Below, piece by piece: positions 48,959 to 59,847 of a stretch of DNA of 64,000 nt (the stretch's first letter is position 1; each line of letters starts with the position of its first letter). The DNA is from Auanema rhodensis (taxonomy: Eukaryota; Nematoda; Chromadorea; Rhabditida; Rhabditidae), in assembly GCA_964057225.1 (NCBI GenBank), contig OZ059896.1:9424001-9488000 (forward strand), read 5' to 3'. The notes beneath the pieces are model-generated. The model was not told the DNA's origin and ran no database searches. It saw nothing but the letters and a program-made list of their open reading frames with translations. The position numbers and the translations under genes are program-made.

Positions 48959-51900
48959 CTGTAACATTCATCTGTTGTATTGGTATTCCATTTTCCACAT
49001 GAGTATCCCATACTAAATTTCTTTATTTTGTATTTTCAAATATACTATATTCTTACTTTCGTCGCCACAAGTGTCAATTTCGGGAGCGTATACTTCTCCG
49101 TAAAGCATAAAATAGGGTTTGTAAAAAATATTTCTAAGAAGAATCCAGTGCCAGTCCTCATATGGAAATGTAATAGATTGTCGTATAACTCCAAAAGCCA
49201 GCAATGCAACAGAAAGCATACATAGTATAGGTAACATCCTGGGAATCTGTAGTTTTTTGAAAGTATGAATTCTATCTGTGGGAACTTTTACCATTTCTGA
49301 TGCCATCGTTACGTAAGGTCCTAATTGTCGATGAACACTGAGATAATCTACCAATTTTAAGCACCAGAGTACCCAATTCGATGCTAACATGACACGTCCT
49401 ATTGCTCTAAATCCCGTTCTTAAACATTAGCTGTGAATATATCTTACCTTGTTCCAGGATTCAATCGAATTATGAAACCTATGACATAAATGCTTAAAGC
49501 CACAGCCAAAATTCCATTACGGTAGTTAAAAAAAAATATGCTAAGTTTACGAAATATAGGCTTCTTAGTATCAACCATAACAATGAGTAACATCTAAATG
49601 TTCTTTGAATGAAAGCTATACTAACCCATTTTTAAACAGTTTATACCTTACGAAAGACTTCAATACTCCATACAACTGCGTATAAAAACAAATACCATTC
49701 GACCCAAGAAGGCATTCTATATAATTATGAATTTATATATTATATAATAGTATATCTTTACCTAGGGGTTTCTACTAGAAGAACATATGTGAGACCAATA
49801 AGAAATATAAAATAACTAACAGACCAGAGCCAAAACGTAGTAATCGGGGCTGTATAAAATTCGCGCAGTTTTCTTCTCCAGTTTAACGAGTTCTAAATTC
49901 CTTTTCCTTGTCATATTTTAATATGCATAAATACCTGTTTTGTTTGTCGTTCCTCTTCTTTGTCTTTTTTACTTTCTACAACATATGCGCCACCATCATT
50001 ACTGTTAGCAAAAACAACCACATGCTTCTGTGTTGAACGTCTCTTAACTTTATCTGAAAAATAGTCTACTTTTGTTTTTCTCTAAATATTTGTCTTACTC
50101 TGGTTGCAATCATCAGCTACATCAGTCATAGTTTCGAGATCTTTACGCATTAATCGCTTGCGAACTTTGGAAGTTGAAATTGTTCGAGATCGCCCAGGCT
50201 TGGCTATAATTTCACTTTTATACTAACTATTTTTAACAGTCTACTAACTTGAAACATCACCATTTACAGTTGGAGGTGAGTTAGATGATGCTGGGGCTAC
50301 TGTATCTCTACGAAAGAGCACTTTGTCCATCATTAACTTTTAAAAAAATTGTAGATAATCAAAGTCAATACATGTGCACATACCTGATGAAAACTCAGAG
50401 GTTGCTCAGAACCACTACGAGTTCTCGTGTTAGCACTGGCTTCATCCTGAAACAAACATATTATACAAAAGGCTATATCATAAACTCAACACCTCATCAG
50501 TGTCAGTGCTAGCAATATCAGAAAAATCATCAGAGCTATCTGTCATACTTCCATCGCTTTCCCAGTTTTCTTCATGATGTTCCGCCGCTGTATGTGGTTG
50601 TAACTTCAATTCTTCTTTCGATTTAAATTCCAACAGGAATATAGCAGGAGGTACCAAAAGACAAGACAAAACCTAAAACAACGTATTTGTAAAACAACGT
50701 TTACATTTGACATATTTTATACTTTTATATTTGAGCTATTTCTTATATGAAGAGCACCATGCCATAAATCGGAAAGTAGTAATTGACAGCTATAAATGGA
50801 AAATTTCATTTTAAAGCTTTCTGAATGGAGTAGATTTTACCATGGATGTGCTAGAAATTTCCTATTTTGATCCAATGCCGCCAATGATAAACATGTTTCA
50901 TTTCCCCAATTTGTTAATTCATAAGTTAATAATTGTAGAGTGGAATCAACATTTTGAGAAGAACAATATTGTAAAACTTCAATAGATAAATGACGAAATT
51001 CTCTGAAAGGATTAATCATGCATGTTTTAATATTTGAATATGCTTACTCGCTGTTTTTGCTTAGCTCCTCACATATTTCTAGTTCTAAATAATTAGTAGA
51101 AGCATCTGAGGCTAAAGAAGAGTACAGGCGACATGCAATAAGAGCCTATAATGAACAACAATGTGAGCAATTTTCAGAAAAGTGTAACTAGCCTTGGCCA
51201 TAGCTTCTTCTCCATGTCTCCACATAAGCATAGCCATATCTTGCCGTTTCGTCAGAACAGACCAGATAAGAAGTTCGGAATATGGATATTTAAAAGTAAA
51301 ATCTAATGATTCATCCTCAGTCAAGGAGCGATCGTCTGAAATCGGCGAATTTTTGAGTGATGGTTGAAGGGGTGTGGAACAAGGACAATCCAAACCTAAA
51401 CACAAGAAGCTATACAAGACGAAGACCAACAAAGTAACATATATAGTAACAAACAATTAAAGTCTATAGTGATTTAAAACATGATACATAGTATCAACAT
51501 ATATTCTACCGTCTTGGTCTAAATTTCTTTCCCGACTACCACCCTGGAAAATCGAAATAATAGAATGGCGAGCTGTTTTCAATAAATCCAATCGTAATGT
51601 TTCTTCCTTCAAATTTTCCGATCGTTGTCTAACTTTGGAATTTTCTGATTTGTGCTGATAGTTCAGCTAAATTATTAAAATATAAAATATAAAATTGAAT
51701 AATATAAACCTGTTTGCGATTACTAAACACAAAATATTTAGCTTTAAAATCTTCTTTGGTATAATTAGATTTATATGCATTTCCCATTAGATTCTCCATG
51801 ACATGTCCAACCTAAAAATTATAGTACACTGTAGAATTATAAAACTAGAATACTTCTGTGAGCTTCAGCTGATGCTTCTTGGAACCTGCTCCTAACAAGC

Positions 51901-54790
51901 TTTTGAGTGTGTGTGTTGGGCCATGCTCCTATAAAATATTAGCGATAAGTTGAAATAAAATGAAAAATACTGTATTATAAAGCATCTCTAAGCGACCATA
52001 TGTCAGAAATCTGTGCATGCTCACACCATTCTCCAGTAATAATTGAACGAAGTCTGTACGATCATGACACAAAGCATCCATCATAGCATTGTGGAGATCA
52101 GATGTGGACCATTCCTGTAATTAATCGATATAATATATTTTATTGTAATATGATTTAAAAAATATAAAATTAGAATAACAGAAGCTACATATAAAGGTAT
52201 TTCGTATATTTTCGTGAAAAAATTAGAATATTACGGTATCTAACTGTTATTGTGGTTTTAAACTTTACAACCGTTTCGGAATTTGTTATGAAATACTCAA
52301 TATGCACCATTAGTTGACAGAAACTGTGTTTATCACTCTAATGAAAACTTACACGGCCTAAAGTAAAAATTTCTGATCGTGCAATATCAGCCCTATTCCA
52401 TGCTAAAGCTAATCGTAATTGCTCAGGTGGTGTTAAATTTTTGCCCTTAAGTAGAGCTTTAAGAATTGCATGATCTACATCTTGTCGTTGTGAATCTCCC
52501 AGACGGAATATAGTTAACTAAATAGATATAACTTTAGTTCAGAAGAGCTAGGATAGCATTTTACCAGATTCTTCTGTTTAATACAATCGATTAACTGTTT
52601 AAAAATTCTGAAAGTATTTTTCTTATCATAGTTGAAAACTTTCTCAAGTTGAAAAACTAGTTGATTTCGAGCTGAATCAGACAATTTTCTGAATAATAAG
52701 CATAAAGAGGCATCATCAAATAGTTTCTCACCCATCCTCTGAGCAATTTTGATGAGCAAATGATAACAAATCAGCAGCGCGTCCACTACCGTCACAAATG
52801 ACTACAGGAATACGTGGTATTCTAAAATAATAAAATCAAAAAAATAATGATGGAAAAATAACTTACGAAGTAACATAATCATGAACAACTTTAATAGTAA
52901 ATGCTCCTCCTTCAAGCACAACGCAAACGACTGGTACAGAGTTTGCACCATGTTGCATAGCAGCTTTCTTAGCCAAATAAGTTTCAAAACGTTTTCGTAA
53001 TATTATTTCGGCGCCATATCTTAACTTTTCCAATCTTTTATTATATCATATAATGAACCAGGTCATCCATTTGATAAATTAAAAATGAAAAAAGCTGCAT
53101 TGAAATCAATCGATTGAAATTATTGAAATCATTTTTAAGATCATTATTCAACAACGAAATAATCGATAAAAATTATTAAAATCGTTGTTAAGATCATTAA
53201 TCAATTTGTAATAAAATTGGTAAATTACTATCGAGGCTCAGGTTTGATATAAGGTTCACAATAGATTTTTTCTTGAACATACCTTCCTGTAGTTCCGTTG
53301 TCAGAAAAAATAAAATATGAATGACGATCGTTTAGCTCAGCAAAACGAGATTTGTTGAATTGATTAGTAGAATAGTTAACAGTAATATCCTTACAAAAAG
53401 TATTTTAGAAAAAAAACAAAATGTGAAAAATACTTTTCCTTCAAAACGTTGACGTCTCTTCAGCATGCCCCACGGAGCAATTCCAATAGCCAAAACGCGA
53501 GAGCGTGAACGTGAAGAACCAAGATCTTGTAATGCAGAAGCTACATGACGAATAACCCCATTATTCAATCCACTTGTTATAATCCAAGCATCAGTTGATT
53601 TTGCTGCTTTAAGAATTCCTTTTCGAAATAGTCGAGCAAGTTTTGGTTGTAACCTATTGAATACCCAATTTAATATCATAGAAATATAACAAATTATTAC
53701 TCAAAGTTGGTCAAGCCACCATGTATAGTGATGACAAGTTTAGGAGGGGGCAATTTCCAAATTTTATCCATCAGGAAAGATAGAGTTTCAGGTTCGGTAT
53801 CAAAACTACATCTTACAAAATTAGCTTTAGCCTGATGAGAAGAGCCTAAACAAAATAAATTAAAGCTTTATTTTATGAAAAAAATACCTTCAAAAGCAAT
53901 TGTTCCATAGCAATCAGTTGGAAATACATCTGTATGTCTGCTGATGGTCCATTTTTTTGGGCGTCTTGGCTGCAAAAGGACTCTTATCTTAGTGGATATT
54001 TACCATTTAAATTCGAACCAGAGAACTATTATTAGTTAAACCTCCATCAGTCGTGAATTCATCATCTGGATGTCTCGATTCCAAAACATCAGAGTTGTGA
54101 TGACGATGACGAAGTTGATTTCTATGAGGCCTATCAGAATGATCAGAACGTTGTTGTACATTCTCGTCATGTTGATCAAAAGGTAGCCCACAGCCACATC
54201 TTAAAATAAGTAAAAATAAATAATAAAAACAACTGTTTGACGGTATCTTATTACCTGTCAACATATTTCTGAGAAGGAACAAAATGAGAGCATACTCGTT
54301 TCTTCAACTTATGTTCAATCCAATTTCCTCCTCTCTAAACATTTTAATTATATACATTCATGTATAAGCAGTGAAATAATGAAAAAAGGATAATCTTACA
54401 AGTGACGACATGGTTCGCATACGAGTATCTCGAGCAACAGACGATTGTCGCTAAAAAATAATAAAATATAATACTTGTATGAATTGATCCAATAGTGCTT
54501 TTTAAGTTTTCATGATATAAGCAATATTTTCTGAAGGACAGCAAACCTTTTTCGAGTTTGGATTAGTGATGTTAATCATATCTTTCCAATCTCCTCCGTG
54601 AACATGTTTTGGAGCACGGAATGGCTCGTCAACTGTAAACATGAAATGTTTTTTTTCCCAATAATAGTCAGTTACCGCTGTTTCTACGAGTACGACCTCT
54701 ACGACGAGAACCATGATTGGTATCTTCATCATCATCATCATGCATCCTAATAGAAACTTGATTAGTACGTTCCTTAGCAGGTACAGCCAT
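48959..54790 (-). CDS. TRPM: TRPM-family cation channel, 3' part missing at tRNA array
   Basis: Six-segment membrane cation channel family; 32 phase-consistent exons give about 1,289 residues. In order: Lys/Arg-rich N terminus; TRPM homology (LSLOG) region with [22 protein letters not shown] and IGIAPWG; RYGAEI and [41 protein letters not shown] and [20 protein letters not shown] before an acidic insert; S1-S2 (exons 27-28); S3-S4 ending near QLGPYV; S5; pore loop [14 protein letters not shown] near residues 1247-1260. Exons, 5' to 3': 54676-54790, 54547-54632, 54400-54450, 54255-54334, 54019-54199, 53888-53969, 53701-53845, 53434-53653, 53283-53389, 52867-53019, 52732-52821, 52565-52688, 52353-52517, 51971-52114, 51854-51928, 51710-51811, 51510-51666, 51193-51395, 51048-51145, 50841-51002, 50723-50789, 50493-50672, 50384-50446, 50249-50336, 50099-50203, 49935-50053, 49762-49892, 49647-49716, 49448-49593, 49292-49406, 49057-49246, 48959-49012. 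S6, TRP box and coiled coil are not in the window; no in-frame stop or frameshift occurs before the final donor. Subtype (TRPM1/3/6/7-like) not resolved. Confidence 0.93.
51146..51192 (-). other. Putative GC-AG intron in TRPM
   Basis: Conserved protein continuity (GEEAMAK then [10 protein letters not shown]) requires the intron to start with GC after AAG and end at TATAG. A GT-AG alternative (donor GTTACA, acceptor CTTCTTTAG) keeps frame but loses a conserved stretch of about 12 residues. All other introns I placed are GT-AG. Confidence 0.6.
53107..53204. repeat. Imperfect direct repeat in a long TRPM intron
   Basis: Two degenerate copies of about 45-50 bp, each starting ATCGAT and containing AAGATCATTA, lie in the 53020-53282 intron, one of only two introns above 200 bp in this gene. 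It also carries small palindromes (CAATCGATTG). No function seen. Confidence 0.6.
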
Positions 54791-54798
54791 TGTTTTCT
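54791..54798 (-). promoter_or_regulatory. Splice-acceptor-like site 6 nt before TRPM ATG
   Basis: On the minus strand TTTGTTTCAG is followed by AAAACA and the ATG. It is either the end of a 5'UTR intron or a trans-splice acceptor. Confidence 0.55.
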
Positions 54799-55675
54799 GA
54801 AACAAAAGACTTATAACAAAGAAAGTTCTATATGTTTGACTCAATTTTTATTTAATTGTTTATAACATTTTCATTTGATGATAACAAAATGAAAATATTT
54901 GATCTTTTCAGACAAAATCAAGTTATATGTATGATGTCGGTATTGTTATAGTGCTTATCAGTAATGTATTGGTCTTTTGATAATGCTGATCTTTTCTTTC
55001 AACTTTAATCGGTTTTTTTAAAATAAAAATGAATTCAATGCTTGTTCGCAATAAAACAAATATAATGAGAGAATATTTAATTTCAGCAATTTTCTAGCAA
55101 AATATTGGTTTTATATTTTCAAATTGATCACATTTTGATTTAAGGTTGCCATGATTGTCTGTTTAATCTTATATTTGATCAAAGGATTAGACATGATCAT
55201 CAGGTCGACAGAGTATCTTTTGATAGTTCTGCATTCAGAAAGAAAATTTAATTAGGTTTAGTAGCAGATAGATGTTGACCATTTTTATTTGGATAATGGT
55301 TTATAAGGCACGATTGTCGTATTAGTCATCAAGGTTTTTCATTATTAATGAGTCTTGTAAAGTCTACAAAGTTGAAAGTTCTGTTCAGAAGAGCATACGT
55401 TTTGTTGTAAGAATGGTAACAGCATGTGTAACCAAGTTTTTTTTTCAGAGTTTCTACACATGACGAAGCAGATGTTCCAGAAACTATTTCTACAGTTGCT
55501 AATCTTTTCATAAGTACAAACTAAGGACTTTTAAAAGTCTTATCGACAGAGAATAATATATAGTAGCCGTGATAACAACCACAATGCCTATTATGCTTCT
55601 CGGGATACTATTAAAAAAATAGTCAAAAAGTAAATCAAAGAATTATTGAATATTAAAGATATTATATCCTCAGTC

Positions 55676-55683
<8 letters not shown>

Positions 55684-55708
<25 letters not shown>

Positions 55709-55709
55709 A
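55684..55709. repeat. (TA)n microsatellite
   Basis: About 13 AT dinucleotides in a row, flanked by TAAATA and ATTTTATTT. Simple repeat, probably length-polymorphic. Confidence 0.9.
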
Positions 55710-58041
55710 TTTTATTTAAACTTCAAATTAAATGAAAGTATAAATCCTACCGGAAATGGGCTTGTCTTTCTTATATCATTGTTATCCATCTCTCATTCCA
55801 GAGCAAATGCAACAAATATATGCAAGATTGAAGCTTGAAACTACTTCAAAACAAAAAAATCAGTTTTAGTTTTCAAAATACAGAGAGAAAGAGAAACATT
55901 GAGATTATGATAGCTATTTTATTTTTGAAGAATAGATATGATCAAACGAATTCAGGAAATCTAGTAAGGAACTCTAGATGTAATCGGCGTAATATAGTTA
56001 AATATGAAAATAATTGATAAATAACTTAATATAAATATGTGAGTATGAAAATGTTAAAACAATAATATTATTAAAATCGGAAAAAATATGAAAATTTGGA
56101 TGATTATTTAGCAAATTTTTTACTAATACTATAAAAAAATATCACTAAAAATTATACTCATTTTATATACAGAATAACAGATCATAAATAATGTCAAAAC
56201 TCATTAAAATTGACGGTTGTCGATAAATGGAAAATGAAGATGATATGCTAGGCATGGTATGAAGAAGAAATCAGACACAACTAAAAGATGATTCTTGATA
56301 AGGTGATAACGATGCATACAGAAGCTGCCAAACGTTCCAAATATAAGCTTGACATTGGACCTTTCTTGCCTATCTTTATGGCTTAGAAAAGAAATATAGA
56401 TATGATGCATAAAGTATGAGACATCGCTTATTATATAAATGTTTCAAAGTTTTTGTTTAAAAATAATCATTATATTAACTTGATTACTGAATAATAAAAC
56501 TAATATTCAACAAAGAAATTAACTAAAATAAGAATAATTAGAATCAGTTCGTTATAGTTTTCTGATAAATATGTGATGTTAAACAATTAAATAGTTGATT
56601 ATTGCATCGTTAACATCATGGTCTAAGAAAAATGAATATAAAAGATTTGCAAAGCAATGTGTTATCGAACAGTTCTATTATAGTGCGCAAGGAAGCTCAG
56701 ATAATGATACGGTTTTCATGGAAAGAGTATTCGTTCAAAAGCTCTAATCCTCAATTGCTCACGTCATTATCAGCAAGTCCCAATAAATGACCAAGCGATA
56801 CAATAAAATTATCAGTCGACTACTGTCAAAATATTATAGTTTAGACGTTATTGAATAAAATATTTTACACGACTAAGAATAATCACAGAAAATATATATG
56901 TTATAGTTAGTAATAAAACTTTTTTTATAAATAAAACATTCAAATATGAATAACTATGTAGATAGCAGGTATGAATCTTCGTAAATGTCTAGAATAGATC
57001 TTTTTGTTTTAGTCCTTCTTCAAATAGACGGCTGTGTCGCTTTAACGATAGCTACAGTATACTTGGCAAAAATTAAACTTATAGAAACAAGAAATACAGA
57101 AGTCAAGAATTAATGACTGCTTAATATTATATTGATAATTCGTTTCCACTAATAATTGTAAAAAGATGCAATAAATAAATGATTCATATTTATTTTACTT
57201 CATTGTCAGTATCTGATTCATTGAGTCTCTGATATATTCATGTGCATATGAAAAGTTTTAATTTATACAGTAATCTTATTATATTTGATTAAGATTAAAT
57301 GCTTATTTCTTTTAGATGATAATTAACTAAATAACATGATTAAATTTGTTTTAATATATCATTCCAAAATTACAAAGTATTCTTTCGTTTTGACATTTGT
57401 TTTGCTTGTTTATCTTTTTTAATTAATTTTTTTAATTATTTGAGAATGTAAAGAAACCTCATAGTTAATGCCTGATATTTAATGAAAGCCATATACGCTT
57501 ATTTTAACTACAGTAACCACATAAGCATATGTGGCGTCTTATTAAAAATGTTCCATCATAAAGCCGTTGTGTAATATATTGCTTAAGCTTTCATTTTGCT
57601 ACGGTCTCAACTTAATAGAAATCTTCTTCTAGTGGAAGAATCTGAATTTTTTCAACTCAGAACGAACTAAAGAGACAAGATGTTTATGTTGTGGAAAATA
57701 TTTGAGTTTATTACTATTCAAGTATTTTATTTGAAAAGAAATTATTTTACTTAATATGCAACATTGCTTAAGAATATTGAGTTCGACGTTTTCTCTTCCT
57801 TTTTATATTCATTAATATTTCTATTAATCAAATAATGTTTTGAAATCAAGGTTCTGTCAAAAAAACTATTTTCATATCATACTTTTCAGGAAAAATTTTT
57901 CGTTTCTTCAAGAGCGTGTTCTGGTTTTCCTACAATTTCTTTTTTTCCTTATTTCATGGTTTACCTTTGCCAGTGCTGTCAAATTCAAATCAAGAGAATA
58001 GATTAAGAAAAGTTAGCAAGCTACTACATTTGACCGTTTTA

Positions 58042-58053
58042 TATATTTTTTAG
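58042..58053 (+). promoter_or_regulatory. Splice-acceptor-like site 15 nt before KLHDC10-like ATG
   Basis: ATATATTTTTTAG precedes the ATG at 58069 by 15 nt. Same arrangement as in the other three genes of the window. Confidence 0.5.
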
Positions 58054-58068
58054 AGTATCAGAAACTAT

Positions 58069-59627
58069 ATGGTTTTTGAATTTTTTACTGGCGATAACCC
58101 CGATGTAGAAGAATATGACTACAGCTGTAAGAGTCAATAAATTTCGAAGATTCAAAAAAAATTATAGACAAAGGTCCAACAGCTCGTAGTGGGCATCGAA
58201 TTGTTATAACTGATGACTATATATATGCTATTGGAGGTTTCAACGTGGTTGATGGGGTGGGCAGAATTTACAAAGAAGTAAGCTGTCAAATGAATTGCAA
58301 TAGCAGTTTTTTTTATAGGTATGGAGACTGAATCTCCTTACTCGTGAATGGGCTTTACTTTCTGTTCCTCCAAATTTCCCTTCACATTTAGCATCATTCG
58401 GAGGTATGTACCAAAAAAATATGAAAATTTCAACTTTCATAACTTTTAGTAGCCCAAATGGAACCATATTCCGCTACTATTCTTTTATTTGGTGGTACAG
58501 CTTTTCCCTTTGGAGAAACACTTTGTAACGATACATATGTTATTCAACTAAATTCTAATGAAGACGAAATCAAAAGTCAAATTCTAGACACAAATGGATC
58601 GTATGTGCCGCACGTTTATGGACATGTAATTAAACTATTTTTCAAAATTTTCTATCTTCAATTTTTAGTCTTTTGCAAGATGTATAGATTTTGACAATTC
58701 GACTGCTTTTTACTCTATTGGGGGTACCACTGGAATAGAGTATAACCTCGATGTTTATTTTTTAAAATTAACTGAAAATGGTTGGATGTGGAACTTGGAG
58801 GCTCATCCGGTTTGATTCGGAAATTTTGATTTTTAAATAGTTTTTCTTATTTCAGCCTATAGGAATAAATGGTATGTATAGATTCGAAGCTGTGCAGGAT
58901 GGTAATCAACTAATTTTCTTTGGAGGGGGAACCATTGTTAGTGTTGAAGGCTTTTCGCAGGTTCTTAGATAGTTTTGTAAGCAATATAATGTTTTTTTTA
59001 AGCTATATACTTTTGATATAAGTAATAGAACATACGGTGGTATATCTACGTTACCTGATCCCGTTTTTGGTTATCCCCAACCTCGAAAGTGTCATACAGT
59101 GTCTGAATACAAACGAAGTGTTATAATTACCGGAGGTTGTGGAGCACCCAGAACACCTACTGAGGAGGTACATTTTGAATTATCCCACCAAAACAAACAG
59201 TTTTGTCTAGCCACCTATTTATGATGATGTTTGGGTTCTTAACCTAGATACATATAGATGGAAAAAATTGCCAATAAGCTTGATGTTAGCTGTATATTTC
59301 CATGATGCTGTTGTAACGAAGGTTTGAAAATATATTTCTGAAATACGCTAGATAACAACTTTTTGCAGCATGGATGTATATACATTTTTGGAGGAGTATG
59401 TGGTTTACCTACTCGAACAAATTTATGTCAACGATTTTGGCTTGAACCTCCTCCTTTAAAAGTATTAGTTAAGGAAAACTTAATGAAATTAATGAAGGTA
59501 TTCTAAATATTTGTTTATAAAATGTATCTCTTATCTTGTTTAGGATTGCAAAATCTTGTCATCATTTAATATTTGCCACAGTAATTTTACAAATAAGCTG
59601 GAAAACGTGTTGTTGAAATGTAGTTAA
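58069..59627 (+). CDS. KLHDC10: KLHDC10-like kelch-repeat protein, complete
   Basis: Known role of the family: substrate receptor of CUL2 ubiquitin ligases recognising C-terminal degrons; in animals also linked to ASK1 stress signalling (fly ortholog slim). Ten exons, 1,164 nt, 387 residues, all junctions in phase: 58069-58126, 58168-58277, 58319-58403, 58450-58625, 58669-58809, 58856-58960, 59003-59167, 59211-59321, 59369-59497, 59544-59627. Six kelch blades are visible by their GG turns: YAIGGF (39-44), LFGGTAFPFGE, YSIGGTTG, FFGGGTI, ITGGCG and IFGGVCG. GPTARSGHR, VWRLN, PRKCHT and VYFHDAVV match KLHDC10-type blades rather than generic kelch. The C-terminal segment after RFWLEPPP would hold the BC/Cul2 boxes; it is present but diverged. 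Human KLHDC10 is about 440 residues; the N terminus is short here. The start is the first ATG after the acceptor-like site, with stops upstream. Ends 220 bp before the next start. Confidence 0.92.
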
Positions 59628-59847
59628 TGTTGTTAATATTTTTTTAGAAGATGTATTCTAAAACTAATAAGTTTTATAGCAGCACTTAGTGTTCTTATGA
59701 AGCTATAATTAGTATTTAAATTTATAAAAAAATTTTTCATCATTGTTTGTCTTTTTAAAATGGTTTCAGCCTAGCTTGTTACATTTCTTACTGTACTAAT
59801 ATATGTTATATGCATTCTTTTGAAGTTTTAGCTGCGGGTTCTGGCAA
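59628..59847. other. Short intergenic spacer, KLHDC10-like to JAZF1-like
   Basis: AT-rich, no gene. It must contain the 3' end signal of the first gene and the promoter or trans-splice signals of the second; no AATAAA is evident. Confidence 0.6.
59823..59831 (+). promoter_or_regulatory. Splice-acceptor-like site 16 nt before JAZF1-like ATG
   Basis: TTTTGAAGTTTTAG precedes the ATG at 59848. Candidate trans-splice or 5'UTR-intron acceptor. Confidence 0.5.

Larger units (their letters stand above)
54791..58068. other. AT-rich intergenic region between divergent TRPM and KLHDC10-like genes
   Basis: About 3.3 kb, very AT-rich, with stops in all frames at short intervals. I see no exon chain matching a known family on either strand. 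It must hold the 5' ends and promoters of both flanking genes, but no clear TATA or initiator can be singled out. Contains a TA microsatellite and scattered small hairpins (for example CCACATA/TATGTGG near 57516-57533). The longest open frames (60-68 codons) have no recognisable motif. Confidence 0.7.

Noticed and set aside
48980-49225. 81-codon plus-strand frame
   Set aside because: Antisense shadow of TRPM exons 31-32.
49013-49390. Single 125-aa minus-strand gene
   Set aside because: Real coding sequence, but it is two TRPM exons read through an intron that happens to be open; the conserved protein skips 49247-49291.
55329-55511. 60-codon minus-strand frame in the intergenic region
   Set aside because: No recognisable motif, no convincing exon partners; length expected by chance in this much sequence.
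56204-56410. 68-codon minus-strand frame
   Set aside because: Composition looks like random AT-rich translation; no neighbour exons or family match.
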